A stretch of DNA of 64,000 bases from Pectobacterium sp. PL152 (GCA_021907015.1 CP091064.1:4030001-4094000), one strand, 5' to 3'; positions 1 to 10,993 are shown, counted from the stretch's first letter. Notes: generated from the letters alone by a model not told the origin. Numbers and translations: made by a program.

Positions 1-439
1 GAAATTTACTGCTGGGCAGCCTGTTACCACGCCTGCGGTAGAGGCTGTAACAACGGCGGCGTCTCAGCCTGCCGCTGCACCGAGCCCACGCGATCGGGTA
101 CGAACCCTGCGTGAGCTGCTGCTGTCGGATGAATACGCTGAACAGAATAAGGCCATCAATCGCTTTATGCTGGTTCTGTCCACGCTGTATACCTTATCGC
201 CGCAGGAGTTTGCTGCCGCGACAGAATCTCTTCATGGCCGCACGCGGGTCTATTTCGCGGGTGACCAGCAAACGTTGCTTCAGCATGGCACACACACAAA
301 GCCCAAACATATTCCGGGTACGCCATACTGGGTGATTACCAACACGAATACCGGTCGTAAACGCAGCATGGTTGAGCACATCATGCTGACGATGCAGTTC
401 CCAACGGAACTGACAGAGAAAGTGTGCGGAACCATCTAA
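1..439 (+). CDS. seqA: SeqA, negative modulator of replication initiation (3' part)
   Basis: The reading frame is open from base 2 to a TAA at 437-439, giving the last 145 residues of a protein that is about 181 aa in E. coli; the N-terminal oligomerisation domain lies outside the window. The visible part is a variable Ala/Pro/Thr linker followed by the C-terminal DNA-binding domain ending in TPYWVITNTNTGRKRSMVEH, the segment that in SeqA contacts hemimethylated GATC sites. SeqA sequesters newly replicated oriC and organises nascent DNA. It lies 60 bp upstream of pgm, the usual enterobacterial seqA-pgm arrangement. No lesion is visible. Confidence 0.96.
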   Translation, partial: KFTAGQPVTTPAVEAVTTAASQPAAAPSPRDRVRTLRELLLSDEYAEQNKAINRFMLVLSTLYTLSPQEFAAATESLHGRTRVYFAGDQQTLLQHGTHTKPKHIPGTPYWVITNTNTGRKRSMVEHIMLTMQFPTELTEKVCGTI

Positions 440-499
440 TTATTTATCTATAAACTATATCAACCACTTATCTAACTACAGCGTTAGGGAGAAGCGCCA

Positions 500-2143
500 A
501 TGGCTAATCACCCAAGGGCCGGACAGCCTGCCCGGCAGAGCGATTTGATTAATGTGGCACAGTTAACGTCACAATATTATGTGCTGCGCCCAGAAGTCGG
601 CAACACAGCGCACGCGGTGAAATTTGGTACATCTGGCCATCGCGGCAGCGCGGGGCGCCATAGCTTTAATGAACCGCACATTTTGGCGATCGCACAGGCG
701 ATTGCTGAAGAGCGTAAAAAGCAAGGCATCAGCGGCCCGTGCTATGTCGGTAAAGATACTCATGCGCTCTCCGAGCCGGCGTTTATCTCCGTGCTTGAGG
801 TGCTGGCTGCCAACGGCGTGGATGTGATCGTGCAGTTGGATAATGGTTTTACCCCAACGCCTGCGGTGTCTAACGCGATTCTGGTTCACAATCGTCAGGG
901 CGGTGCGCTGGCGGACGGCATTGTAATCACGCCATCCCACAACCCGCCGGAAGATGGTGGCATTAAATATAATCCGCCGAACGGTGGCCCGGCAGATACC
1001 AATCTCACCAGCGTGATTGAGAAGCGTGCGAATGCCCTGCTGGCGGATGAACTGCGTGACGTGAAACGCATTACGCTGGATCAGGCGTGGAAAAGCGGAC
1101 ATGTCCATGAGCAGGATCTGGTTCAGCCGTATGTCGAAGGGCTGGCTAGCGTGGTGGACATGGAGGCGATTCAACGTGCCGGTCTGAAACTCGGTGTCGA
1201 CCCGTTGGGCGGTTCCGGTATTGCCTACTGGCAGCGTATCGCAGAGCATTACAAGCTTGATCTGACGCTGGTGAACGATGCAGTCGATCAGACATTCCGC
1301 TTTATGTCGCTGGATCACGACGGCGTGATTCGTATGGACTGTTCGTCAGAATTCGCGATGGCTGGGCTGCTGGCGCTGCGTGATAAATTCGATCTGGCGT
1401 TTGCCAACGATCCTGACTATGACCGACACGGTATCGTCACCCCTTCCGGGCTGATGAACCCGAACCACTATCTGGCGGTGGCGATCAACTATCTGTTCCA
1501 GCATCGTCCACAGTGGGGACAGTCTGTTGCTGTCGGCAAAACGCTGGTATCCAGCGCGATGATCGATCGCGTAGTGGCAGATCTGGGCCGTAAGCTGGTG
1601 GAAGTGCCGGTTGGCTTCAAATGGTTTGTTGACGGCCTGTATGACGGTAGCTTTGGCTTCGGTGGCGAAGAGAGTGCGGGGGCGTCTTTCCTGCGTTTCG
1701 ACGGCACGCCGTGGTCGACGGACAAGGACGGGATCATCCTGTGTCTGCTGGCGGCGGAAATTACGGCCGTGACGGGTAAAAACCCGCAGCAGCATTATGA
1801 TGAGCTGGCACAACGCTTTGGCGCGCCGAGCTATAACCGTATTCAGGCTTCCGCGACGCATGCGCAAAAAGCCGTGCTGTCCAAGCTGTCACCTGAGCAG
1901 GTATCAGCCAGCACGCTGGCGGGCGATCCGATTACTGCACGTCTGACTGCGGCGCCGGGTAACGGTGCATCGATTGGCGGCCTGAAAGTGATGACGGAAA
2001 ATGGCTGGTTTGCCGCGCGTCCTTCCGGTACTGAAGAAGCCTACAAAATCTACTGTGAAAGTTTCCTCGGGGTGGAACACCGCGAGCGCATCGAGAAAGA
2101 AGCGGTAGAGATTGTCAGTGCGGTACTCGCAACGGCGAAATAA
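500..2143 (+). CDS. pgm: Phosphoglucomutase (alpha-D-glucose phosphate-specific)
   Basis: This 547-aa protein interconverts glucose 1-phosphate and glucose 6-phosphate in the cytoplasm, linking glycolysis to UDP-glucose, glycogen and surface polysaccharide synthesis. The catalytic phosphoserine loop [11 protein letters not shown] places Ser146 as the phosphorylated residue; the metal-binding loop is DPDYDRHG, the sugar-binding loop GGEESAG, and the phosphate-binding end [15 protein letters not shown]. Length matches the 546-aa E. coli enzyme. The ATG follows GGGAGAA at 487-493. It probably shares transcripts with seqA and ends at a strong hairpin just after the stop. With galE and galM elsewhere in the window it connects galactose metabolism to the hexose-phosphate pool. 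Confidence 0.98.
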   Translation: MANHPRAGQPARQSDLINVAQLTSQYYVLRPEVGNTAHAVKFGTSGHRGSAGRHSFNEPHILAIAQAIAEERKKQGISGPCYVGKDTHALSEPAFISVLEVLAANGVDVIVQLDNGFTPTPAVSNAILVHNRQGGALADGIVITPSHNPPEDGGIKYNPPNGGPADTNLTSVIEKRANALLADELRDVKRITLDQAWKSGHVHEQDLVQPYVEGLASVVDMEAIQRAGLKLGVDPLGGSGIAYWQRIAEHYKLDLTLVNDAVDQTFRFMSLDHDGVIRMDCSSEFAMAGLLALRDKFDLAFANDPDYDRHGIVTPSGLMNPNHYLAVAINYLFQHRPQWGQSVAVGKTLVSSAMIDRVVADLGRKLVEVPVGFKWFVDGLYDGSFGFGGEESAGASFLRFDGTPWSTDKDGIILCLLAAEITAVTGKNPQQHYDELAQRFGAPSYNRIQASATHAQKAVLSKLSPEQVSASTLAGDPITARLTAAPGNGASIGGLKVMTENGWFAARPSGTEEAYKIYCESFLGVEHRERIEKEAVEIVSAVLATAK

Positions 2144-2146
2144 GTG

Positions 2147-2175
2147 AAAAGGCGCTGTTTGCAGCGCCTTTTTTA
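2147..2175. terminator. Rho-independent terminator, pgm / EamA gene
   Basis: AAGGCGCTG pairs with CAGCGCCTT around a TTTG loop, followed on the plus strand by TTTTTT. It sits 4 bp after the pgm stop. On the minus strand the stem is followed by TTTTC, so it may also stop the convergent EamA transcript. Confidence 0.88.
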
Positions 2176-2205
2176 TCTCGTACAGTCAGAAAACGCAGAA
2201 TGTCT

Positions 2206-2634
2206 TTATCCCAACGCGACAAGCAGCGCACCTGCTGAAATCAGCGCAACACCGACGCCTGCCATCAGCGAAATTTTCTCTCCCAGCAGGATGACCGCCA
2301 GCACGACAGCGAAGACTACGCTGAGCTTATCGATCGGGGCAACCTGGGCGACGTTACCGTTCTTCAATGCGACAAAGTAAAACAGCCACGACAGCGCACC
2401 CGCGACGCCACTGAGTACAATGAACAACAGCGCTTTCTTATTGGCAATAATCTCGCCGACCAGCACCAGTTTGCCTTGTGCGACCACCACCCCTACCAGA
2501 AAAAGTGCCATGATGACGGCACGAATCGCGGTCGCCGTATTGGCGTCCAGATTTTGCAGACCAATCTTGCCAAATATCGCGACCAGCGCGGCGCATACGG
2601 CAGACAGCAAGGCGTAAATTAACCAACTACTCAT
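2206..2634 (-). CDS. EamA-domain (DMT superfamily) membrane protein
   Basis: A 142-aa, very hydrophobic protein with about four to five predicted membrane segments and a single EamA-type repeat (opening MSSWLIYALLSAVCAALVAI; a late GEKISLMAGVGVALISAGAL segment). Full DMT transporters have ten helices in two repeats, so this is a half-size member that would have to dimerise. I start at the second in-frame ATG (2634), because it is preceded by AGGA and the 11 upstream residues are not hydrophobic. Substrate cannot be read from sequence. It is convergent with pgm, and its start lies about 80 bp beyond the end of kdpE. Confidence 0.8.
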   Translation of the reverse strand: MSSWLIYALLSAVCAALVAIFGKIGLQNLDANTATAIRAVIMALFLVGVVVAQGKLVLVGEIIANKKALLFIVLSGVAGALSWLFYFVALKNGNVAQVAPIDKLSVVFAVVLAVILLGEKISLMAGVGVALISAGALLVALG

Positions 2635-2716
2635 GACGGTGTATTCCTGAAGAAAAGGCAGGTGCATACCGCGGGAAACATTCTCTACGGACGTCGCCTG
2701 ATACAGGAGGATGATT

Positions 2717-3396
2717 TTACGGCATAAATCGATAACCGATAGCGGTTTCCGTCAAGAGATGGCGCGGTCTTGCCGGATCGCTTTCCAGCTTCTGGCGCAG
2801 GTGCCCCATATAAATACGCAGATAGTGGCTGTGCTCGACGGCGTTCGGCCCCAAACCTGCGCCAGTAGCTGACGTTGCGTTAGCACTTTGCCTGGGTTAG
2901 CGAGGAGAGTGGATAACAGACGAAATTCGATGGGTGTCAGATGCAGTTCCTGCCCGGCGCGGTTCACCTGTCGATTGAGTAAATCCACGGTAATCGTTCC
3001 GAAGCTCACCAGCGGCGTTTCCTGCTGCGTGTTGCTGTGGCGACGCAGTGCGACGCGCAATCGTGCCAGCAGTTCGCCGATGCCGAAAGGTTTGGTCAAA
3101 TAGTCATCGGCACCCGCATCCAGCGCGTCTATTTTATCCTGCTCGTCGGCACGAGCAGAAAGCACAATCACGGGCAGGCTGCTCCACTGACGTAAATCGC
3201 GGATGTAGTCGATACCGTCGCCGTCCGGCAGGCCCAAATCGAGAATAATCAGATCGGGTTTGCGCGTGGCCGCTTCCAGCAAGCCGCGCTGCATCGTTTC
3301 TGCGTCAAACACGCGACAACCTTCGCCTTCCAGCGCCTGGCGTACGAAACGACGGATCTCTTTTTCATCTTCAACGATCAGAATAGTGGCCTGCAA
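2717..3396 (-). pseudogene. kdpE: KdpE response regulator, frameshifted near the C terminus
   Basis: KdpE is the DNA-binding response regulator that switches on kdpFABC under potassium limitation. The receiver domain is intact (acidic pocket VEDE, phospho-acceptor in LIILDLGLPDGDG, Lys in LTKPFG), followed by the OmpR/PhoB winged helix. One C is missing from the plus-strand run CCCC at 2849-2852: as written the frame leaves the family sequence after QVWG and stops at 2752 (214 aa). Restoring one base gives a tail with HYLRIYMGHLRQKLE and TAIGYRF, ending at 2717, for 226 aa, the normal KdpE length. The lost part is the recognition helix and wing, so the read product should not bind DNA normally. 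Confidence 0.93.
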
Positions 3397-3401
3397 TGGA
3401 T

Positions 3402-6159
3402 TCAGTGCTCCTCAATATCTTCCGGTTCGAGGTCTGGCGGTGTCGACAGCGGAAGCGTGAAATGGAAAGCCGCGCCGCCACTTTTCGCATTCGTTGCCCA
3501 GATACGGCCACCGTGAATTTCCACAATTGCCCGGCAGATTGCCAGCCCCAGCCCCACGCCGGGAATCGATGACTCTTTGTGCCCACGGGAGAATTTATCA
3601 AAAATCATGCTTTCCTGACCGAGTTCAATCCCTGGGCCATTATCTTGCACGATGATTTCCAACACACTTTCCTGCGCATCGTGCTGCGGGGTAGTGCTCT
3701 CTGCAATAAGGCTTACTGGAATAATGCTTGCTGAAATCGCGATGGTGGCCTGTTCTCCGGCGTACTTCAGCGCATTCTCCAACAGGTTAATGAACACGCG
3801 TTCCACCAGCCCTGCATCACAATAAACCAGAACCATCTCATCAGGTAGATTAACCTGAATGGTGTTTTTTGCCAGTGCGCTTTCCAACTGCTGTAGGGCG
3901 CTGCCAATAAGCTCCTCCGGCGTTTGCCACTCTTTGCGCAGGTTAAAGCCATCCGACTGAATACGCGCCATGTCGAGCAGATTATTCACCAGCCGCGTGG
4001 TGTTTAAAATATGCTGGCGGATCTGGTTGGCCTGCTGGGCATAGGGCGATCCTTCACTTGCCAGATTCAACGTCAGAATCTCGGCCTGACCAAAAGTACG
4101 GTTAGCGGCGTGCGCAGATCGTGAGAGTGCGGCGAGCAGCGAGTTACGCAACTGTTCGCGCTCGGCATCCAGCCGGGCATTTTCCGTACTTTGCATCAGG
4201 TGCAGACGCTCCAGCGCATTGGCGATCAGCACGGTAAAGGTTTCCAGCAGCCGCTGCTGTTCGGGGATCATCAACTGGCGGGCGTTATTGGGCTCGATTG
4301 CCAACACGCCGAAGATTTGCTGCGTGGTGGCGAGCGGCAGGATCTGATACGACACGCCGGGCAGGGTGGTTGTTCCCGCTCCGGCAGGCGAGCGATGATC
4401 GAAGCTCCAGCGGGCGATAGCGTGATCGACAATCAACTGCTGACCGTCTCGTGCAGGCTGCGCGAGTTCAGGCGAGGTATGATGCAGGCTATCGGCGAGC
4501 AGAACCGCGATCCTGGCCTGAAATGTCGTACTGAGGAAATGCTGGCTGGCTTCGACAATATCGGCACTGGACAGACTGCGGTTCAGCGCCTTGGACATCT
4601 CGTACAGATGGCGAACGCGCTGTTCGCGATAACGGGCAACTCTGGCCTGATAGCGCACGCCTGCGGTCAGATTACCGACCAGCAGGCCGACGCTGAGCAT
4701 CACGGCAAAGGTGACCAGATATTGCGCATCCGACACGGCAAAGGTGCCGCGCGGCAGAATGAAGAAAAGATCGAAACTGGCGACGTTGATGACGGCGGCG
4801 AACACCGACGGCCAGCGGCCAAAGAAGAGTGCGACAACGACCACAGCCAGCAGATAAATCATCACCAGATTAACTGGTTCCAGCATGGCAAACGGCGACC
4901 ATGAGGCGAGCAGGGTGATCAGGGCGCACAGCAGCATGGCGAGCCCGCAGCCCACGAGCTGCATACGCCATTTCTCTACCAGTCCACGCGTATCAGGCGT
5001 TTTAATCGGTGCGGCTGGCACGTCATCCTGCACGGCCACGACAACCAGATCGAGATCTGGCCCCAGTCGGCCGAGCCGTTCGGCAAAGCGCGTGCGCCAC
5101 CACCAACCGAAGCGCTGCTCCACGTGGCGACCAATGACGATCTTGCCGAGGTTGTGCTCACGTGCATAGCGCAAGACGGCAAGCTCTTCGTCGGGTTCGG
5201 ACAGCGTCACCGTTTCTGCCCCTAAATCCTGCGCCAGCTTGAGCGCCCGCAGGATGGCGCGCCGTTGCGGTTCAGGCAAGCGGTGAAGACGCGGGTTTCA
5301 ACGTAAACGGCGTGCCAGGCGCTGCCTAACCGCGCCGCCAGACGTGCCGCCGTTCGCACCAGCTTTTCATTACCCGTGCCGTGGCCGATACATAGCAGAA
5401 TGGCATCACGCGTATGCCAGACCTGTTCACGTCCTTGCCCGGCACGCATGGCACGCATTTGATCGTCAACCCGATCTGCCATACGTCGTAGCGCCAACTC
5501 ACGCAGGGCGATCAAATTGCCTTTGCGGAAAAAGTTCTCGACGGCGCGCTCGGCCTGTAGCGGCAGATACACTTTGCCCTCATTCAGGCGTTGCCGCAGA
5601 TCATCCGGTGGAAGATCCACCAAAATGACTTCGCTGGCCTGATCGAATATCGGGTCTGGCACGGTTTCCCGCACGCGAATCCCCGTGACGCCACCGACTA
5701 CATCATTCAGGCTTTCCAGATGCTGAACGTTCACCGTCGTAAAGACGTCGATACCGGCATCGAGCAGTTCCTGCACGTCCTGCCAGCGCTTGGGGTGACG
5801 CGAGCCGTTCACGTTGCTGTGTGCTAACTCGTCGATCAGAATCAGCGCCGGACAGCGTGCCAGCGCCGCATCCAGATCGAACTCGACCGTATGGCGACCA
5901 TGGTGGCGAAAATGCTTGAGTGGCAGCAGCGGTAAACCCTCCAACAGCGCAGCGGTTTCGCTGCGGCCGTGGGTTTCGACCACGCCGACAAGAATATCCA
6001 GCCCCTGTGCACGCAGCCGCTGGGCTTCCTGCAACATGGCATACGTTTTCCCGACGCCCGCGCAGGCGCCAAAAAGATCTTCAGCTTGCCGCGCGGTGGC
6101 GCACCGACCTGAGCCAGCAGGCTATCGGGATCCGGGCGACGATCTTCACCGTCAATCAT
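3402..6159 (-). pseudogene. kdpD: KdpD sensor kinase, four small indels
   Basis: KdpD is the membrane histidine kinase/phosphatase sensing potassium and turgor. From the ATG at 6159 the order is an N-terminal KdpD/Usp region with Walker A (GACAGVGKT after correction) and Walker B-like ALILIDELAH, four closely spaced membrane helices, a GAF-like region, and the kinase core with NLLENALKYAG and DNGPGIELG. Four departures are visible: one A missing at 6071-6075, one G missing at 5293-5295, a two-base loss near 4121-4125 (GTGTG to GTG), and one A missing at 4092-4095. The last two together restore frame but replace the expected SHDLRTPLTVL H-box by SRSAHAANRT. Corrected length is about 920 aa, slightly longer than the 894-aa E. 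coli protein. Confidence 0.92.
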
Positions 6160-6226
6160 GTTCTATCCCTTATTAGCGCGGCCTGAACAGTCGTCAGGCC
6201 GCAGATAGCGATTTGTGGAACGAAAA

Positions 6227-6408
6227 CGGTGGTAATGGGATAGAAGAGTAAAGCGTTTGCGCCAGGGACAAAAACGTCAGGAACGTTTTTTGAACGTCGC
6301 TTGCGACGGCCCTGAAAGGGTGAATCTCAGGGATGAGATTCATATCTGCGCAAGCCGAGCGTACAGGGACGTATTCACAGCGTCTTTACGATCTACCCAT
6401 TACCACCG
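6227..6408. mobile_element. MITE-like element with terminal inverted repeats, in the kdpC-kdpD gap
   Basis: CGGTGGTAATGGG at 6227-6239 is the exact reverse complement of CCCATTACCACCG at 6396-6408, enclosing 182 bp with no coding potential. Inside is one copy of the four-hairpin unit: AAAAACGT/ACGTTTTT (6270-6277, 6283-6290), CGTCG-CTTG-CGACG (6295-6308), CCCT-GAA-AGGG (6310-6320) and GAATCTCA/TGAGATTC (6322-6329, 6334-6341). The gene-free stretch 6160-6461 is otherwise empty apart from an AT-rich part near 6430-6460. In E. coli kdpC and kdpD are nearly contiguous, so the gap looks acquired. Confidence 0.6.
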
Positions 6409-6461
6409 CTCTACAGCCTCAGCGGGGTTCCGTATAATGATTAATAGTAACGCACAGCCGA

Positions 6462-7037
6462 TTAAGGCAGAGGTTTTTCCTTATCCAACGCCAGATTCAG
6501 CAGCAGGACATTGACTGCCGGCTGCCCAATGAACGCGGGCTTACTCGTTTCGGTAAAGCGATCGATCAATTGCTGCACCTGCTGGAGCGACATCCCTCTG
6601 GCCTGTGCGATGTAGAGCGCCTGATAGCGTGCGGCCCCTGGGGAAATCTGCGGGTCCAACCCGCTGCCGGATGCCGTTAACAGTTCAGCGGGCACCAGCT
6701 GCTGATTGCCAACCAACTGATGCCAATGCGTGGCGCGTTCACCGAACTGTTTGTCCAGCGCCGGATTGCTGGCGGCCAGATTGCTACCGCCGGACGCCAG
6801 CGCGTTATAAGGCGCATCTGACGTGGCGGAAGGACGCCCCTGAAAATAGCCTGCTCGACTGAATGACTGCCCGATCAGGGATGAACCCACGGCGGTATTG
6901 TCACGGTAAATCAGCGATCCGTTTGCCTGAGTCGGAAACAGCCACTGTGCCAGCACCGTTGTCAACAGCGGGTAGGACAGGCCGGTAACCAGCAACAATA
7001 ATAAGAATAAAAACAAAGAGGAACGTAAATAGCGCAT
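6462..7037 (-). CDS. kdpC: Potassium-transporting ATPase subunit KdpC
   Basis: A 191-aa single-pass membrane subunit of the KdpFABC potassium pump: one N-terminal helix (about residues 7-27, LFLFLLLLLVTGLSYPLLTT) and a periplasmic domain with the family motifs SLIGQSF, GYFQGRPSA and DPQISPGAA. KdpC contacts KdpA and promotes ATP-driven transport. Length equals the E. coli subunit (190 aa) and no lesion is seen. It follows kdpB by 19 bp. Downstream, a 302-bp gap holding the MITE-like element separates it from kdpD, which may weaken transcriptional coupling of the pump to its sensor pair. Confidence 0.96.
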   Translation of the reverse strand: MRYLRSSLFLFLLLLLVTGLSYPLLTTVLAQWLFPTQANGSLIYRDNTAVGSSLIGQSFSRAGYFQGRPSATSDAPYNALASGGSNLAASNPALDKQFGERATHWHQLVGNQQLVPAELLTASGSGLDPQISPGAARYQALYIAQARGMSLQQVQQLIDRFTETSKPAFIGQPAVNVLLLNLALDKEKPLP

Positions 7038-7056
7038 AGCGTATACCCGTCAGTCC

Positions 7057-9200
7057 TTAAGCCAGATTCAGCCCAGTCAGCAACATATCAATCAGCTTGA
7101 TACCGAGGAACGGCACCAGCAGCCCGCCAAGACCATAAATCCACAGATTGCGGCTTAATTGCGCCGCGGCGCTCATGGGTCGATAGCTAATCCCTTTGAG
7201 CGCCAGCGGGATCAGAAACACAATAATCAGCGCATTGAAGATCACCGCCGACAACATGGCCGAGGTGGGGGAGTGCAACTGCATCACGTTGAGCGCATTG
7301 AGCTGCGGATAGGTGGCAGCAAAAGCCGCTGGGATAATGGCGAAATATTTCGCCACGTCGTTGGCGATACTGAACGTCGTCAGCGAGCCACGCGTCATCA
7401 GCATCTGTTTACCGATGTGTACGACCTCAATCAGCTTGGTTGGATTGGAGTCCAAGTCAACCATGTTGCCTGCTTCTTTTGCTGCTTGCGTGCCGGAGTT
7501 CATGGCTACCGCGACATCGGCCTGCGCCAGCGCAGGAGCGTCGTTCGTGCCGTCGCCGGTCATCGCCACCAGTCGACCTTCGGCCTGATACTGGCGAATC
7601 AGCGCCAGCTTGGTTTCCGGTGTGGCTTCCGCCAGAAAATCATCGACGCCAGCTTCTGCGGCAATCGCCGCCGCCGTGAGCGGGTTGTCGCCGGTGATCA
7701 TCACGGTTTTGATCCCCATACTGCGCAGCTCGGCAAAGCGCGCCTTGATGCCGCTTTTTACGATGTCTTTCAGTTCCACCACGCCAAGCACGCGCTTGCC
7801 TTCCGCAACGACCAGCGGTGTCCCTCCGCTGCGGGCAACGTTAGATACTGCTTCTTCGACCTGATGCGGGAAATCGCCGTTGTTCGCTTCAATGTAGCGG
7901 CGCAGGGCATCGACGGCCCTTTACGAATGGTGCGCTGACCAAAATTGACACCGCTCATGCGTGTCTGCGCCGTAAAGGGGACAAAAGTCGCGTCCAGCGA
8001 GCTGAGATCCTGATCTGCCAGGTTAAAGCGCTGTTTCGCCAGCACTACAATGCTGCGGCCTTCGGGCGTTTCATCGGCTAAGGAGGCAAGACGCGCGGCG
8101 TCAGCCAGCGCCTGTTCGGTCACACCCGGCGCAGGCAGGAAAGCCGAAGCCTGACGGTTGCCCAGCGTAATGGTGCCGGTTTTATCCAGCAGTAGAACGT
8201 CAATATCGCCCGCTGCTTCGACGGCACGTCCGCTGGTGGCAATCACGTTAGCCCCCAGCATCCGGCTCATCCCAGCCACGCCGATAGCCGATAGCAGGCC
8301 GCCGATGGTGGTGGGGATCAGGCAGACGAGCAGGGCGACAAGCACAGTTACGCCGACAACATCGCCGCTGTGATTCGCCTGTACGCCGAACCAGGAGAAT
8401 GGGTAGAGCGTGGCAGTGACCAGCAGGAAGATGAGCGTAAGCTCGATCAGCAGAATGGTCAGCGCGATTTCATTCGGGGTTTTCCGACGCTGCGCCCCTT
8501 CAACCATGGCAATCATCCGGTCAAGGAACGTTTCGCCGGGATTGACACTGCACTGAATTACCAGCCAATCGGACAGCACGCGCGTGCCGCCGGTGACGGA
8601 GGCGAAATCGCCGCCGGACTCACGAATCACCGGGGCGGATTCCCCGGTGATGGCGCTTTCGTCGACGGACGCACCGCCCTCCAGCACCTCACCGTCGCAT
8701 GGGATCGTTTCGCCCGCGCTCACCAGCACGATATCGCCTTTGCGCAGGCTATCGGCTGGCACGGATTCCGAACTGGCATCGTGATGCGGTGCGGAGAGTT
8801 TCTTCGCCCAACTGGTTTTTTTGACGCCTTTCAGCGCGTTTGCCTGTGCCTTGCTGCGGCCTTCCGCCAGCGCCTCTGCCATGTTAGCGAACAGCACGGT
8901 AAACCACAGCCAGAGTGATACCAGCCCGGTAAACATGGCGTTCCCTTCCGTTTTACCGGCCAGAATAGCTAGCCAGACGAGGGTGGTCAGCATACTGCCG
9001 AGGTACACCACGAACATGACCGGATTGCGCCACTGCACGCGCGGATCGAGTTTCTTCAGCGCATCTTTCAGCGCCGAGCGGATTAATGTTCTATCAAACA
9101 GCGTTTGCTGTTTGCGTTTGCCAGCGTGGCGGGAAGCCTCGCCCTGCTGGGCAGAGGACGGTTCCTGTGTTGCCTGATGATTCATCGTGTGACGAGTCAT
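7057..9200 (-). pseudogene. kdpB: KdpB, P-type ATPase subunit, one frameshift
   Basis: KdpB is the ATP-hydrolysing subunit of the Kdp pump. Visible motifs are the TGES actuator motif ([10 protein letters not shown]), the phosphorylation loop DKTGTIT, and, after the shift, [20 protein letters not shown] with the hinge aspartates. As written the first part runs from 9200 and leaves the family sequence after RKG; the second part resumes at 7791. The plus-strand run CCC at 7917-7919 should be CCCC, restoring [15 protein letters not shown]. Corrected length is 714 aa versus 682 in E. coli, the excess being a polar, Gln-rich N-terminal tail of about 30 residues. GGAG eight bases upstream supports the ATG at 9200. 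Confidence 0.95.
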
Positions 9201-9215
9201 AAAAAGTCTCCAGCC

Positions 9216-10904
9216 TTAGTGAGTCAGGCCGAACTGTAAATGTTCAGCGACTGGCCCTAATGCCAGTGCAGGGATAAACGTCAGTGCGCCAATCAGTAGA
9301 ACGATGGCGATGAGCATGCCGATAAACAGCGGACTGCGGGTGGACAATGAGCCTTTGCTTTCCGGCTGGCGTTTTTTCACGACCAGCGAACCGGCGATCG
9401 CCAACACAGGCACCATGACGGCAAAGCGACCCAGCAGCATGGCGACAGCGAGCAGCACGTTATAGAACGGCGTGTTGACGCTCAGGCCGGCAAACGCGCT
9501 ACCGTTGTTATTCGCGGCAGAGGAAACGGCATAGAGCACTTCGCTAAAACCGTGCGCGCCGGGGTTCAGAATGCCGCTGCGTCCGGCTTCCGTACTCAGC
9601 GCCAGCGCGGTACCGAGCAGCACTAACGCAGGGGGAATCAGAATCGCCAGCGCCGTCATCTTCATCTCATAGACTTCGATCTTTTTGCCCAGATATTCCG
9701 GCGAGCGACCAATCATCAGGCCAGCAATAAAGACGGTCAGAAGAACGAACAGCAGCATGCCGTACAGGCCAGAACCGACGCCGCCGAACACCACTTCACC
9801 AATCTGCATCAGCCACATGGGAACCATGCCGCCAAGCGCCGTGAAAGAGTCGTGCATCGCGTTCACCGCACCTGTCGAGGTAGCTGTGGTGACAACGGCA
9901 TACAGGCTGGAAGTCAGAACGCCAAAACGCGTCTCTTTACCTTCCAGATTCGCCGCGCTGTCCGCGCCTAATGCCAGCAGATGTGGGTTACCGATGACCT
10001 CCATTTTCATCACCACGGCTGCCGCGACGATAAAGATGAGTCCCATAGCCCACAGCAGTGCATGGCCCTGACGGTTGTCGCTGACGGCTTTACCAAAGGC
10101 GAAGCACAGCGCGGTAGGAATCAACAGGATCGCCAGCATTTGTACGATGTTGCTCAGCGCGGTCGGGTTTTCAAACGGATGAGCCGAGTTGGCACCAAAG
10201 AAACCGCCGCCGTTGGTGCCGAGCAGTTTAATCGCTTCCTGTGAGGCAACGGGCCCCATCGGCAGCGTTTGGGCTGCACCGTCCAGCGTGGTCAAATGCT
10301 GATAAGGCAGCAGGTTTTGCAGCACGCCCTGGCTAACAAAAAACAGCGCCAGCAGCAGGGATAGCGGCAGCAGCACGTACAGCGTGATGCGAAACAGATC
10401 GAGCCACGCATTGCCCAGTGTGTCGACGCAGCGACGGGAAAACGCGCGGATTAACGCGAAAGCGACGGCGATGCCGCTGGCGGCGGACAGGAAGTTTTGT
10501 ACCGTTAGGCCAACCATCTGGCTCAGGTAGCTCAGCGTGTTTTCGCCGCTGTAAGCCTGCCAGTTGGTGTTGGTGACAAAGCTGATTGCCGTGTTCAACG
10601 CCAAATGCCACGACAGCCCCGGCATATTTTCTGGGTTAAGCGGCAGAAGCCCTTGCGCCATTAACAGGACAAACAGGACGACAATGCCGATCAGGTTAAG
10701 CGTCAGAATCGCCACGGCATACTGCTGCCAGCGCATCTCCGTCGTATCTAAAGCGAAAACGCGTGCCGTTCCTGCTTCAAACTTTTGCAGAAGCGTACCC
10801 GTTTCGCCCTCAATCAGACGGGCCAGCCCGCTGCCCAACGGCTGAGCGACGATCAGCACGGTAAGCAGCAGGCCAAAGATCAGTAGAAAAGCGTCAGCGG
10901 CCAT
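9216..10904 (-). CDS. kdpA: Potassium-transporting ATPase subunit KdpA
   Basis: A 562-aa polytopic protein of the SKT superfamily, forming the potassium-selective pore of KdpFABC. The four pore-loop regions are recognisable, for example [48 protein letters not shown] and [14 protein letters not shown], each with the Gly residues of the selectivity filter. About ten membrane helices are expected. The ATG overlaps the TGA of kdpF (TGATG), indicating translational coupling, and 15 bp separate it from kdpB. The reading frame is intact, unlike those of kdpB, kdpD and kdpE. Confidence 0.97.
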   Translation of the reverse strand: MAADAFLLIFGLLLTVLIVAQPLGSGLARLIEGETGTLLQKFEAGTARVFALDTTEMRWQQYAVAILTLNLIGIVVLFVLLMAQGLLPLNPENMPGLSWHLALNTAISFVTNTNWQAYSGENTLSYLSQMVGLTVQNFLSAASGIAVAFALIRAFSRRCVDTLGNAWLDLFRITLYVLLPLSLLLALFFVSQGVLQNLLPYQHLTTLDGAAQTLPMGPVASQEAIKLLGTNGGGFFGANSAHPFENPTALSNIVQMLAILLIPTALCFAFGKAVSDNRQGHALLWAMGLIFIVAAAVVMKMEVIGNPHLLALGADSAANLEGKETRFGVLTSSLYAVVTTATSTGAVNAMHDSFTALGGMVPMWLMQIGEVVFGGVGSGLYGMLLFVLLTVFIAGLMIGRSPEYLGKKIEVYEMKMTALAILIPPALVLLGTALALSTEAGRSGILNPGAHGFSEVLYAVSSAANNNGSAFAGLSVNTPFYNVLLAVAMLLGRFAVMVPVLAIAGSLVVKKRQPESKGSLSTRSPLFIGMLIAIVLLIGALTFIPALALGPVAEHLQFGLTH

Positions 10905-10993
10905 CAGAATTCCTCCGCCTTCAACAAGGCATAAATCAGATAGACCAGTAACAGCAGCACGAGCAGGCCGCCTAAGACGATGCTAAGCGTCAC
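10904..10993 (-). CDS. kdpF: KdpF, small stabilising subunit of the Kdp pump
   Basis: A 29-residue peptide starting at a GTG (10993) with GGAGG six bases upstream and ending in a TGA that overlaps the kdpA ATG. The sequence is a single hydrophobic helix ([20 protein letters not shown]) with a short charged C-terminal tail (KAEEF). KdpF is the 29-aa lipid-like stabiliser of KdpABC in E. coli, and size, position and composition all match. It is the first gene of the operon. Confidence 0.9.
   Translation of the reverse strand: MTLSIVLGGLLVLLLLVYLIYALLKAEEF

Noticed and set aside
569..1318. 249-aa open frame on the minus strand inside pgm
   Set aside because: It lies wholly opposite a conserved gene, its product has no family features, and it mirrors the codon pattern of pgm.
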